A program made the position numbers and the translations under genes. The notes under the pieces were generated by a model that was given only the letters and a program-made list of their open reading frames with translations, did not search any database and had not been told where the DNA came from. From the NCBI GenBank assembly GCA_037176885.1, contig JAWWNJ010000077.1:310001-374000 (forward strand): DNA of 64,000 bases. The letters are read 5' to 3'. Positions 1 to 11,370 of this stretch are shown piece after piece (positions within the stretch are counted from its first letter, which is position 1; each line of letters opens with the position of its first letter). Source of the stretch: Favolaschia claudopus. Taxonomy: Eukaryota; Basidiomycota; Agaricomycetes; Agaricales; Mycenaceae.

Positions 1-2
1 TG

Positions 3-125
3 CCGCTCGCGGGAGGCGTAGAAACAGGCGAGCCAACGCGAGTGGTTTGGGGAATGATATCTTCCGCTTTCAACGCCGTGGTGGGGTCAGCAGCCGCATG
101 GGCGGGAGTCTTCTCGGAAGGATAG
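3..125 (+). CDS. C-terminal fragment of an unknown protein (left edge, uncertain)
   Basis: An open frame enters from the left edge and stops at TAG 123-125. Its last 20 or so residues are small and hydrophobic with two tryptophans, as at the end of a membrane or small soluble protein. The same stretch is also open on the minus strand from an acceptor-like TTGCTTACAG at about 144 to the edge, so it could instead be an exon of a minus-strand transcript, perhaps an alternative last exon of the neighbouring cyclophilin. I do not recognise a family on either strand. Confidence 0.25.
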   Translation, partial: PLAGGVETGEPTRVVWGMISSAFNAVVGSAAAWAGVFSEG

Positions 126-192
126 TGGACATCATCCTGTAAGCAAGCAACACAATTTTATTTGTATTGAGATTTTATGGACTAAGAGCTGA

Positions 193-1400
193 TTAGAGCT
201 CAGCGTGGACAGGTACCTCTTTCCCATCAGCATCGGTTTCGGCATCAGGGGGGAGCTGAGCAAGAGAAAGTCAGAGATGTGCATATGTTAGTGCTAATCC
301 ACGTACCTCGCCACTGTCCGCAATGATAACATCCTCCTTGGGCTTGTCACCTCCGCCCTTAGCAACGTTCTCTGTATGTGCCGTGAATAGCAAGTCCACA
401 AGGGTAATTGTAGAACATACCAATAGCGTGAACGATATCCATTCCATCAATGACCTTGCCGAATACGACCTGAAGATCGAAAATTAGACTCGAGCATTCT
501 TCTGAAGGTTTGTTGTTCAACGTACGTGTTTTCCATCCAACCAGCTTGTGACGACAGTGCAAATGAACTAGACTCCTGATAAGATTGGATAAAAGAAACG
601 TTTTGTAGACATACGAATTGTGAGCCTGAAAAGCGGTCACGGTTAACACGTAGAAAAACTACAGATACGAGAATACTAACCGTTAGTGTCCTTTCCAGCA
701 TTAGCCATTGACAGGGTTCCGGCGCCGGTGTGGCGCAGTTTGCTATGTTGAGGTGTTAGGGCAAACTCTCTTCGAGCTCAACCTGACATACAAGTTCTCG
801 TCCGCAAACCGATCGCCATAAATAGACTGCAACGGATAAGACAATGACATTCAGCCGCCAGTTCGTACTTACTTTTCCGCCGGTACCGTCACCCCGGGCT
901 TTCAAATGGTGAGAATGGTTACATTCTGCAGGTTTCGTGAATCTTACTGAAGTCACCGCCCTGGATCCTGTTTTACTGTTAGCTTGGAAAGGGGGGGAGC
1001 TTGAGCAGCAAGCATACATGAAATCCTTGATAACACGGTGGAATTTAGAGCCCTTGTAGCCGTATCCGAGTTCAGTGCCATCCTTCTTGACCCCAGTTGT
1101 CAGGGCGCGGAAGTTCTCCACGGTTTTGGGAACAGTCTGAACGAAGGTGAGGAGCTTCAGAAAGAGATGAAGAAAGAAACTTTACGCCTCCGTAAAGGCC
1201 CATGGTAACTGGGGCATATGAGCAAACGAACAGACGAACAAGAATGGTCACTGACTGCGACCCATGTCCTTGTCGCCATGCTTAATGTCGAAGTAGACCT
1301 TGTGGGTGATTTTGGGGCCCTTGGCGGCCTCTGCGGGCAAAGCGCAGAAGAAGGCGGCCACTGAAATCAGGACAAATGTGAGGGATAGCCGGGCGAACAT
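193..1400 (-). CDS. Cyclophilin B-type peptidyl-prolyl cis-trans isomerase, secretory pathway
   Basis: Twelve exons: 1256-1400, 1186-1208, 1018-1136, 948-967, 873-898, 792-826, 681-742, 615-625, 526-567, 421-469, 307-371, 193-255. They encode 219 residues. It catalyses proline isomerisation during protein folding. The first 24 or so residues are a signal peptide ending in an alanine-rich cleavage region. The cyclophilin core follows with [15 protein letters not shown], the [13 protein letters not shown] segment and [11 protein letters not shown], the active-site and cyclosporin-binding landmarks of the family. The protein ends HAEL, like the HDEL/KDEL class of ER-retention signals, so an ER location is inferred. 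One exon is only 11 nt (615-625). The length matches fungal CypB. Its start lies 106 bp from the DBP7 start on the other strand. Confidence 0.93.
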
Positions 1401-1506
1401 AATGAAAGTCAAGAAGAAGGAGAGTTTGGGATAGCACAGGCTAACGTGGCGGTTTGATTGCCTTCGGATTCGGATCCCGAAGCCGAGAAATATTTTGCTC
1501 TTTGTT
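1401..1506. promoter_or_regulatory. 106-bp shared divergent promoter, cyclophilin / DBP7
   Basis: The two start codons face away from each other with only 106 bp between them, so both 5' leaders and any core promoter elements must fit in or overlap this segment. The pairing joins ER protein folding with ribosome biogenesis. Co-regulation is an inference from spacing. Confidence 0.6.
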
Positions 1507-4065
1507 ATGGACGATCTTGTGCTCAACATCGCGACAGACGTTCACGTCGTTCCCAAGCATTCTAGTGGAAATAAAGGGGGAAGATGGACCGACAGGTCAT
1601 TCCATTCGATTTCTATATCTCTACCATGTTCAATCATTTTCACAGAGTAAAAGCAAAACGGGTTGAGAAACGCAAAGCTAAATCGACCGAGAAGAATAAA
1701 ACGTCGGAGCCATTCGACTCTCGTCCCACCAAGAAACCAAGGATAGAGTCTTCTGCTCCCAAACCCACACCTGTACAACCTCCACGCCCAAATCGACCTC
1801 TAACTCAAGTCATATCCTCGCTATTCTCTTACAATCCGAAAATCGAGACACCAGTCAATGCACCTGCTACCAAAGCCGCCTCACGACCCAGTAATGCTCC
1901 GCTCATAGAATCCTCGGGGTTCTCTGCATTAGGTCTAGATCCACTAATAACTGCTCATCTCGCAAGCAAGATGAGCATCGACAAACCTACCTCCATCCAG
2001 CGCGCTGTACTACCTGCTGTGCTCTCTACCGCGTCTGAGGAAGCTACAGCGCGGGACGTATTCATCCAGTCCCAAACTGGTTCAGGGAAAACTCTGTCCT
2101 TCCTACTTCCCATAATTCAAGATCTCCTTCCTCTCAGCTCCCACTCCTACATTGACCGATCTATCGGCACGCTCGCCATAATCATCGCGCCGACGCGTGA
2201 ACTGGCTAAACAAATCTCGGACGTGTTGGAGGCTCTGTTACAATTGCGCCTGCGTCCAGAAGACGAATCCGCGGATGACCCTGGTGGTTCTTCCCGCTTA
2301 ACGCGCTGGCTAGTGTCCGGCCTGCTCACTGGCGGAGCCACGCGGGCGCATGAAAAGGCTCGCATACGGAAGGGTGTACCGATAGTCGTATCTACGCCAG
2401 GTCGTCTATTGGATCACCTACAGAACACATCTTCATTCAACGTCTCCAAATGTCGATGGTTAGTTCTCGATGAAGCCGACCGTCTTATGGAGCTCGGATT
2501 CGAAGAGACAATCACAGGTATCATACAGGGATTGGATGGAAGGCGGAAAATAGCGCTGCAAGCTATGGAGGAGGGGAAAAGCATGGAAGTTGGTGGATGG
2601 GACTGGGACCGACGGCGACGAACAGTCCTTTGTTCAGCTACTATTCGTGAAGATGTGCAGAAATTGGCTGGAAAAGCTCTCATCAACCCCATGATGATCA
2701 AAGCGACTGCAGCAGAACCTGTCGCTGAGCCCAAGCCGACTTCCACGAACGATGTCGTCAACGCTGTTTCTACAGAGAAATTCACTCCTCCCTCACAACT
2801 GGCTCAAAAATACGTGGTAGTCCCTCTGAAGCTGCGGCTGGTGGCGCTTATTGCGCTACTCCGCAGCCTCATCGCTCAATCTCAAGGGCGTCGCGGGACG
2901 AAAATCATAGTCTTTCTGAGCTGTACGGATTCCGTCGATTTTCACTTCAACCTGCTCGAGGGCTCGAGGATGGGCGGCGAAGATGAATCTGCTACCGCCG
3001 CTGACGAAGATTCCGAAGCCGACAGCGAGGCTGAGGACGAAAAGTCTCAGCCCGCGAGCGACAAGGTCGAAGTCAAGTCGTCTCTTCTTCCGGATACCTC
3101 GATATTCCGCCTTCATGGCTCCTTGCCCACCCCCACCCGATTAGCGTCTTTACGCGGTTTTTCATGCTCAGCCGCGAAGGGCAAAGGATCAACGTCAACC
3201 TCGACGTCCGCTGTGTTGCTTTGCACATCCGTTGCATCGCGTGGACTTGATCTCCCGCTCGTTCGGGCTGTCATTCAATACGACCTACCAACGGAGGGTG
3301 GTGCAACAGAGTATGTGCATCGTGTAGGACGGACTGCTCGTGCGGGTAAAGGTGGTGAGGCCTGGAGCATGGTCTCACCCAGCGAGTCGGAATGGGTTAA
3401 ATGGGTGGAGGGTAAGATGCGTGGAGATGAGAGCGCTGGCGACGAGGACCGGAATATCACTCTGACAGGTGTCTCGAATGATACTGTCCTTCGGAATGGG
3501 TTTGGCGGCAAAGGGAGCGAATTCGAAGCGCGCGCGACAGAGGTGCAGCTCGCATTTGAGCGGTGGGTGTTGCGCAAGAAAGAGGTCGGTGAAATGTTTT
3601 ATCCGCTACTGAGCTAGCTAACGGAGACGAATGTAGAACGCAGCCATCGCACGAAAAGCATTCCTCTCACATATGCGCGCATACGCAACACACCCTTCGG
3701 CTGAGAAACACATTTTCCACGTTCGAAACTTGCATTTAGGTCATCTGGCGAAATCCTTTGCCCTTCGCGATGCCCCCAAAGCAGTTTCTACCGCCGGTGG
3801 GAGCGGTAAGACGACACACAAGGAGAAAGAACGGGAGCGGAAGCCAAAGAAAACCGCGCCACACGATGATGTCTCCGCAACTAAGAAGCGGGCGCGGGAT
3901 TGGGAGGTCGATCATAGCGGCGAGGCGGAGAAGCGCATGCAGGCGGTGGTGCGCTCCCAAGGTCGGCTGACAAAGAAGGGCGGGATGATGAGAAGCTCGG
4001 GGGCGTCCGAGTTCCAGATCGCCAGCGGAGCGGCGCTGGAGCGGTTGGTGGGATCGCGGTCATGA
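1507..4065 (+). CDS. DBP7: ATP-dependent DEAD-box RNA helicase DBP7 (60S ribosome biogenesis)
   Basis: Three exons: 1507-1595, 1646-3584, 3637-4065, giving 818 residues. I chose ATG 1507 because it begins MDDLVLNIA, the usual Dbp7 N-terminus, and splices in phase to VKAKR. The long open frame from 1584 misses this first exon. Motifs in order: Q-motif near [15 protein letters not shown], Ia PTRELAKQ, Ib [54 protein letters not shown]. The last exon carries the [10 protein letters not shown] and [18 protein letters not shown] segments of the conserved C-terminal extension (DUF4217 type). Acidic and lysine-rich inserts lie between motifs III and V. The family acts in the nucleolus on pre-60S particles. 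Confidence 0.95.
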
Positions 4066-4205
4066 GATGAGAGCTGTGGATGAAGGTGCGAGTAGTCGTA
4101 TCAGGGAAATCTTACATACAGAGTGCTTTACTTCTGCCTGAGAAATGAAAATGCGAGATAAGGTCCGTTGCTAGATCGGAGTTGCTTGCTTTAGCAGTCT
4201 CAATC

Positions 4206-5918
4206 ATGGCTGCACCTAGGCTCCGCGTTGGTATATGGTGGGTGTCGTTGACCACACCCTGCGAATAGTTTTCTAACCTTGACGCGTTCAACGTCGTTCA
4301 GTGGCGGAGGCATTGGGGGTCTTTGCCTGGCTGTTGCCCTCTCCAAGTATGCTCATATTCAAGTCGACGTATACGAAGGAGCGGGGCGGTTCAAGGAAAT
4401 TGGAGCGGGGGTGATGATTTGGAATCGCACCTGGCGCATCCTCGAACTACTTGGTCTCGCGGAACAATTTGAAAAGGTCTTGGACATAACGCCGAGCCCT
4501 GAAGTCGGTGCGTTACCTATGCAGAGCGGTTGTCTGTATACATTGAATTTGCAATTTCATCTTATGCCAGCGATAGGGTTCGAATACCGACGGTCCGACA
4601 GGCTCGAAGGTTTCAAGTGGCATTTTGTCTCTATGCCATGTAGGTGATATCGTTATCCGTCTATCCAGCAATGAATGAGGCTCGATTCAAAGACGGCTGC
4701 ATTCGGTTCCACCGCGCGCATTTCCTTGATGTGTTTGTGGACAATCTACCTCAGGGCATTGCACATTTTGGGAAGCGGTTGGTATCGTATGAGAAACAAG
4801 CAGGGGGTGATATAAATTTGATGTTTGCTGACGGAACGAACGCGGTGTGCGATGTACTTGTAGGATGCGACGGGATCAAGTCAGTTGTGCGTGCTCAGAT
4901 GTTGCGCACCAAAGCCGCAGAGGAAGGGCAGACAGCGTCGAGGATGCCTGAACCCAGGTGGACTGGTAGCATTGCGTATCGAGGATTGATACCGTCTGCG
5001 AACCTTCCCAGTGCAGATGGAGTGCGACACAGAGCACTTGTCAATCCAATGATGGTCGGTGTTTTTGTCCTCTCTCGAGTTGTTCAGCATCTGACTTGTA
5101 GTAGTACTGCGGGCAGAACAAGGTGAGCGGTCACGATACTCCCACGTAAGCATTGGTTAAAGATGGAGATGAGTAGCATGTCGTGGCGTACTCGATCTCA
5201 CAGGGAAATATTGTGAATGTCGTTGCTTTTGCCACGGAATCGGACAAGGAAAACCAAGACTATGGGGGAGAATGGGTCACGGAGTGCAGCAAGGACGAAA
5301 TGCTCCAGTGTTTTGCTGGCTGGGAACCTGAGGTGATGGCGCTGCTAGAGGTGTGCAACGGACGCTTGAATGCAAGAGACTTGCTGAACAGCAGATGTAG
5401 CGCATCGACAGCCCGACCAAGTGGGGAATTCACCATCTTGAACCGAAAATACCGTTTTACGTGTCTGATCGAGTCGTGTTGGTAGGAGATGCGGTAAGAA
5501 CGCGAGGTTGCTCGTATTGCATATGCCCATGGTCAACAGGCGCATGGAATGTCTCCTCATTTGGGATCCGGGGCCGGCCAAGCCATCGAGGTAAACACAA
5601 TATTTACAGCATCTTTGCGCGGAAGAGTAACGTTTGTAGGACGCGTTGGTGCTCGCAAGTGTTCTGGGTGCGACACCGATAAACAGTGTTGATAAGGCAC
5701 TGGAAGCATATCAAAGAACACGGCTTCCTGTGGCGAATGGAGTATTGCAAGCTTCGTTTGAGTCCGGAAAGATGTTTGAGTTCAATAGCGCGTTCGCAGA
5801 AGAGTACGGCCCACTTGGACCAGCTATCGGACGTCAATGGGATTTTCTGACGGAGAGTACGCCTGAGGGGGAGGTGGCAAAGGCGGTGGGGATTCTCCGG
5901 AGCCTTGAACAAGAATAG
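4206..5918 (+). CDS. FAD-dependent aromatic-ring monooxygenase (salicylate hydroxylase-like)
   Basis: Nine exons: 4206-4237, 4302-4507, 4571-4639, 4693-5054, 5105-5122, 5177-5350, 5401-5493, 5540-5590, 5640-5918, giving 427 residues. This is the group A flavoprotein hydroxylase fold, which uses NAD(P)H and O2. The N-terminus has the dinucleotide-binding GxGxxG as GGGIGGLCLA. The DG motif reads VGCDGIKSVVR. The second FAD motif reads VLVGDAAHGMSPHLGSGAGQ and is rebuilt across two introns. Exon 5 is only 18 nt and encodes YCGQNK. The intron at 4640-4692 is the least certain boundary. No signal peptide is seen, so it is probably cytosolic. The natural substrate cannot be read from sequence; 3-hydroxybenzoate or kynurenine-type substrates are also possible. 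Confidence 0.88.
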
Positions 5919-6194
5919 GACTTAATTGGTGCTAGAAATAGACTTGTTGAACTTATGACCGCGTCTGTACGTGTTTGCGGGGTTGACGGGCGCGTCAGGG
6001 CAGAGAGCAATGTCGGTCAAACGCGTTGAGGTCAATGATGGTGAAGGAGAAGGGTAAAGACAGCACGCGACTCATTCGCTTCTGCTTCTCTGATCGAATG
6101 TTGAGTTCTTCAAGTTCCTCAACCTTGTAACCCCACCATCTGCCAGCGGCATCCCTTCTCCGCAGGTTTGTCTTTGCGTTCGTTCTCGTCCGCG

Positions 6195-9044
6195 ATGCTC
6201 TCCCTGCTCGTGCTCGCTGTCGCCGCCAACGGTGCTGCTGCCACACTAGTCCACAGTAATGTCACCATCTCTGGGCCCAACACAGATGCCTCTCAAGTCA
6301 CCCCGTTTGTCTACGGCTTTCCTGACTGTGTCAATGGACCCTTGAAGGACAATGCTGTCTGTGATCCCACCAAAGATCCTATTACTCGTGCCAAAGCGGT
6401 TGTCTCTCTCTTCACGACCGCGGAGCTCATCGCAAACAGCGTGCACCAGTCGGACGGTGTGGCGCGTCTTGGTCTGCCTCCATATAATTGGTGGTCGGAG
6501 GCTTCCCATGGAGTAGCATGGACTGGCCCTGGTGTCATATTTGCCGATAGCGGACCCTTTAGCTATGCGACCTCGGTATTGAGCGTCATTCCTTTACTTT
6601 TCTTCGAGCTCATACTTTGTGACATGACAGTTCCCTCAGCCCATCGTCCTTGGTGCTGCCTTTGACGATACCTTGACCAAGTCCGTCGCGACGGTAATCA
6701 GTACCGAAGCTCGCGCTTTCAATAACGCTCAAAGGGCGGGATTGGATTATGTGAAGTGTTCTGTGCTCATAGTTGAAAGACAAGTGGATCTGAACAATGT
6801 GTTTCTCAGTTCACTCCCAACATCAATCCTTGGAGGGATCCCAGATGGTAAGTTGGACAGTTCGGTCGAAAACTGTGAAACCTAACGCGACTCCAGGGGA
6901 CGCGGTCAGGAAACCCCCGGGGAGGATGCGTTCCACACTGCCACATATGTCTACCATCTAGTCGACGGCTTCCAAGGCGGAATAGACCCTGAACCATACG
7001 TCAAAGTTATTGCTGACTGCAAGCACTTTGCCGCGTAAGAAATGACTACCTTCTTAGTTTCGTTGGCTTATTTCGAATCAGATACGATTTGGACGACTGG
7101 GGAGGCGTTATTCAGCGTCAATTCAACGCCATTGTTTCGACCCAGGAAATGAGCGAGTACTTCCTTAGTAAGATTTTCCATTTCATCAGAGATATACTGC
7201 TTATGCTCGTCACAGAGCCCTTCCAATCATGCGTGAGGGATGCCAAGGTGACTAGCTCAAATATACCATGCTCCTCATCTCCCAGTTTGTTGAAACTGTT
7301 TTGCAAAGGTTATGAGTGTTATGTGTTCATACAACTCTGTCAATGGTGTCCCAGCATGCGCCGACAAATATCTGCTCCAAACGGTCCTAAGGGACTACTG
7401 GAAGTTCGGTGATGACCGCTGGGTTGTATCTGACTGCGACGCTGTGCAATCCATCTTCGACGAACACAACTACACCACCTCATACCAGGCAGCTGCTGGT
7501 GCGTGCCCTCCCACTTTTTCGTTTCATCTATTCAATCCCGTCATTCCAACTTTCAAGCCGTCGCGATCAAAGCTGGCACCGACATCAACTGTGGGAGCAT
7601 ATATTACAACTACCTACAGACCGCGCTGAACGAAAGCTTGGTTGTTCGAGCTGATATCGAAAAGACTCTTGTTCGGCAGTATGCCTCGCTGGTGAGGTAG
7701 GCCACCGACTAATCGCAGATTTTTTCTTCTGGACATTAACGAATCACTGCAGACTTGGATACTTCGATTCCCCCGACAAGCAACCATACCGCCAACTCAG
7801 CTGGGACGACGTGAGCACCCCCGCCTCCGAAAAATTGGCATACACCGTCGCAGCTGAGGGCTTCGTGCTGCTTAAGAATGACGGAACGCTGCCGCTCAAG
7901 AAGAATCTCAAAAAGATGGCCCTCATCGGACCTTGGGCCAATGCGACGGAGGACATGCAAGGGAACTATTATGGGACTGCACCCTTTCTCATCAGTCCGC
8001 TCATGGGCGCTACCGCCGCTGGATATAGCGTTCAATATGTGCCCGGTGTCTCGAGTGTTCTCGACACGTCAAACGAAGGCTTTGCTGCTGCAGTCGAGGC
8101 TGCGAAGGCTGCCGATGTTGTAGTATTTGCGGGCGGCATTGACGAGTCGGTTGAGGCAGAAGGGCTTGACCGCACCACCATTGTCTGGCCGGGAGCACAA
8201 CTTGACCTTATCAAAGCGCTCGCGGACATCGGGAAGCCGTTCATTGTTTTGCAGTTTGGTGCCGGACAAGTGGATAATAGCTGGCTGCTTTCTAGCAAAG
8301 CGGTGAGTGCAGCTAGCACCAAGTAAATTCAATCGCATTCTGACTTTTTTCTAGGTCAATGGAATTGTGTGGACGGGCTATCCCGGTCAGGCGGGTGGTA
8401 CCGCCATATTCGACATCCTCACGGGCAAGGTCGCCCCTGCTGGCCGCCTCCCCTTGATGCAATATCCCGCAAACTATGTGTCGCAAATCGGAATGCTCGA
8501 TATGCAGCTCAGACCGAATAAAGCCACCGGAAATCCTGGCAGGACCTATCAATGGTACACGGGAAAGCCAGTGGTCGAGTATGGCTTTGGTTTGCACTAC
8601 ACGACGTTCGCGCTCAGCTGGCATACACAACCTGCTGTCTTATACGACATCGGAAAGTTGGTCGCAAACGCGCGCAGTGCTCCGCATCTCGACCTCGGCA
8701 CCTTTGACACGTTTGGAGTGACGGTGCGCAATACTGGGCACACAACTTCAGACTTTGTTGCCTTGCTATTCGTCAAGACAACCGCAGGGCCGCCGCCATT
8801 CCCCAACAAAGCACTCATTGGGTATACTCGCGTACACAGCGTCGGTGCTGGGTCCGCTGCGACAGCGCGGATCAGCGTTGCTCTGAACCAAATTGCGAGG
8901 ACAGACAAGGGTGGAAACGCGTGGATCTACCCAGGCGCGTATACGCTGAGCCTGGACGTGCCCGAGCAAATCACGCATCGGTTCGTCCTTATCGGCGCGC
9001 CTGCGCAGCTGACGCACTTCCCCGCCCCTGGCCACTCTTCGTGA
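6195..9044 (+). CDS. Secreted glycoside hydrolase family 3 beta-xylosidase
   Basis: Ten exons: 6195-6575, 6640-6750, 6810-6847, 6897-7034, 7082-7167, 7216-7247, 7309-7498, 7558-7696, 7753-8302, 8355-9044, giving 784 residues. This is the usual size of fungal BxlB-type enzymes, which release xylose from xylo-oligosaccharides. ATG 6195 opens a signal peptide, MLSLLVLAVAANGAAA. The GH3 N-domain holds LPPYNWWSEASHG and [21 protein letters not shown]. The catalytic nucleophile aspartate lies in VVSDCDAV. GFVLLKNDGTLPL begins the second domain, and a fibronectin III-like domain closes the protein (VTVRNTGHTTSDFVALLF). Arabinofuranosidase side activity is known in the family. The neighbouring Zn2Cys6 factor could regulate it, but nothing in the sequence proves that. 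Confidence 0.94.
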
Positions 9045-9631
9045 ATATCCCTTTATTTTTGGGTTTACTCAAATTAATCATTGATTATAACCGTGGTGTT
9101 AGTTCCGTGAAGTCAGACGATGCTGAGCCTGAGCTTCTTATGGCAGATAAAGAACAAGCCGCTCTACATGAGATGGCAGAGCCTGCGCAAAAGGTACTGG
9201 ATGCAGTCGGTGAGTGTGACGCGCGCGCGCAATTCCCCGCGGCTTCTGAGCTTCTCGACAGGGCCTGTTGGCGCATGACCGCGTTTCGGCAGCGATAAGC
9301 GCGTCCATCGAGGAATTGGGCAAGCCAACAAACGAAGATCATACGTGCCGACGCAAGGCCATATGGTGTTGGAGCTTTGACGGCGTGGGCTCCGTGTATA
9401 ATACTTACTCGGTGCCAGTGTTGGGTGCTCGTTCACACAAGTTACCAGCACATACCCCGAAGTTGTTACGACCAACGGTCGAAGTATCATTATTGTATTT
9501 TGTGTGTACATATTCAGCCTTTTGGCTTTGCCATATGAGTTGTAACTTTTGTTGTGAGCATCTATAGTGACTCAAGTCCCGGCTGGCATTATTGCCATCA
9601 GGACAAGCCGTTTCGCGCAACGAACAGGTGT
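9045..9631. other. Convergent 3' region, beta-xylosidase / ERG2; possible small ORF
   Basis: 587 bp between two stop codons. A plus-strand ATG at 9140 opens MADKEQAALHEMAEPAQK, and a second coding-like stretch, AHDRVSAAISASIEELGKP, lies at about 9271-9327. A GTGAGT donor and a CGACAG acceptor sit between them, but the phases do not join cleanly. It may be a remnant, a small gene or chance. I can name no product. Confidence 0.2.
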
Positions 9632-10512
9632 TTAGAGTTTGCCAATGAGGAGATTTCGAAGCATCTCTCTCGCAGTGATTCTAACGGTGCGGAATAATCC
9701 GGGGAGGTCAAGCGTTGAGGTGAAGGTGTCAATGAAACCAAACGGAAGCATCAGGGGAATCCAACCTATGACCGGCGGTTTACTGAGAACGTGAACAGAT
9801 AGACAACGAAAACAACATACCCTGCGCATACTCGAGGGCAAAGCAGCCTTCGTGCATTTTGTATTGCTTGACGGTTCCTCGCGGCAGGTGATGTACCATT
9901 CCGGGTGTATAACGCTCCATTTCCAAAGAGCCTGGAAGAAACGCCCACTCCTCTCCAACCAAGATGTTGAAGTAGTCGTCTGCAGTGTGCAGACCGGAGT
10001 GACCTTCTGTACCGAGTGGGGTGCCAAAGATGATGAGATATTCAGTTATGCTTGCGTGGATGATGTACATGGCACCCATTGCGCCGCCCGCGTTGTTGAA
10101 CATCCATTCACTCGAGTCGAGATTCAGCTTGATTTTCTGTGTATGTTTTTCGTTGTCAGATGATTAGGATACCGTAGGAAAATGACGACGTACGTTGGAA
10201 GGGTAGGTGAGAGTGAGGTTGGTAACAATGTGCTGAATCATGCCAGCGGTATTGTTAGGGGAGGCTTCAATGGCGGCTTGCGTGAGTTCGTGCAGATGAG
10301 TTGGATCCATGACATAGAACCAAGACTTCGGAGAACGATGAGGGTTTCAATCACTGGGCTGAAAAGAAGACGCGCACTCTGATACTGTCCAGTACTGCAC
10401 AAATCGCCACAAAAATTAGAACGCGAGGGGCCCAACGCATGAGCAAATCTGTGGGTTGGCTGCCAGTGGAGCCCACATGGAACTTGGTCCTTTGAGCGAG
10501 AGTCGACATCAT
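9632..10512 (-). CDS. ERG2: C-8 sterol isomerase (ergosterol biosynthesis)
   Basis: Four exons: 10378-10512, 10194-10325, 9821-10136, 9632-9765, giving 238 residues. Erg2 moves the sterol double bond from C8 to C7 in the ER membrane and is related to the sigma-1 receptor. One N-terminal membrane segment (VLIFVAICAVL) is followed by SWFYVMDPTHLHEL. The signature NNAGGAMGAMYIIHASITEY is complete, as are IIFGTPLGTEGHSG and HLPRGTVKQYKMHEGCFALE. The C-terminus ends with FGFIDTFTSTLDLPGLFRT. The length is normal for the family. The start has two adjacent ATG codons (10512 and 10509). The first intron is placed so that LDSIR joins SWFYVMDP. Confidence 0.95.
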
Positions 10513-11370
10513 GGGTAGAGTGAGAGAGGTGAGGGAGAGCAGTTGGTCAGTCTCGGGTTAGGCATTGTTAAATATTCTCCAGGGATTCCTCGCCAAGTCA
10601 TGACAAACCATTAAACATGAGACGAATTCCCGGTCGTACCATTGAGGATTATTATTTGTCAATCAAGTCGTACCACAAAGTCTTCAAATGTGTGGTTCGA
10701 GCCGGTTCCCACAGCCCGAGTTGTCAAAGTGAACGAGTCAACGGGTCTCGTAACAGGATTTACGGTCGTTCATTGTCCGTGCAGAATGCGAATGCCAAGT
10801 CGAGAGGACGTCTGATGGCATGAACTCGGATGGAAGGATAGAAAGCTAGGGATTCCAACTTGACGTTCTGAAAGTTATAAAGCACAGCGAGAGAGTTTGT
10901 GTGGACCGAAATTTTGGTTTCCTGGTCGTCGAAACTGAGAGCATGCGTAGAGTCGTTTCAGGGGTCACTGCTGAGGTTTGCACAGTTTTTTGAAGCAAAG
11001 ATAGAGACAGTTCAAAGTGGTAAAGATGTCAATAACAGTGAATTGGTAGCTGACAACTGAGTTTCAGCGGTGCTAATAGGCGTGCGTATTCAAATTCAGA
11101 GAAACCAAGCCATAGCAGAGTGGATGGGGAGCAATGGTGAGAGTAGATTGCAAGAAAAGATCCACTATGTCACACCAGGTGACTATCGCGGCTCTTGACG
11201 CGACAATCAAAAGGATCACTAATCGGAAGCCGAAACGCGTACATCTTTCTCCTCCCCCTGTATCCTCCCACTAGCTCCCAGTCCTTCGTGCTCTACGCTC
11301 GACACATATACTAGCCTTCGAAAGCAACTGCTCGGTGCCAGCCCGTCTATTCACAAGCTCCCGCAAGAAA
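10513..11370. other. Divergent intergenic region, ERG2 / Zn2Cys6 factor
   Basis: 858 bp between divergent start codons. No convincing coding frame or repeat is visible. It must hold the promoters of both genes. Confidence 0.5.

Noticed and set aside
1584..3617. Long open frame taken alone as the helicase gene
   Set aside because: It includes intron sequence at both ends. Splicing restores MDDLVLNIA at the start and the [11 protein letters not shown]-terminal domain.
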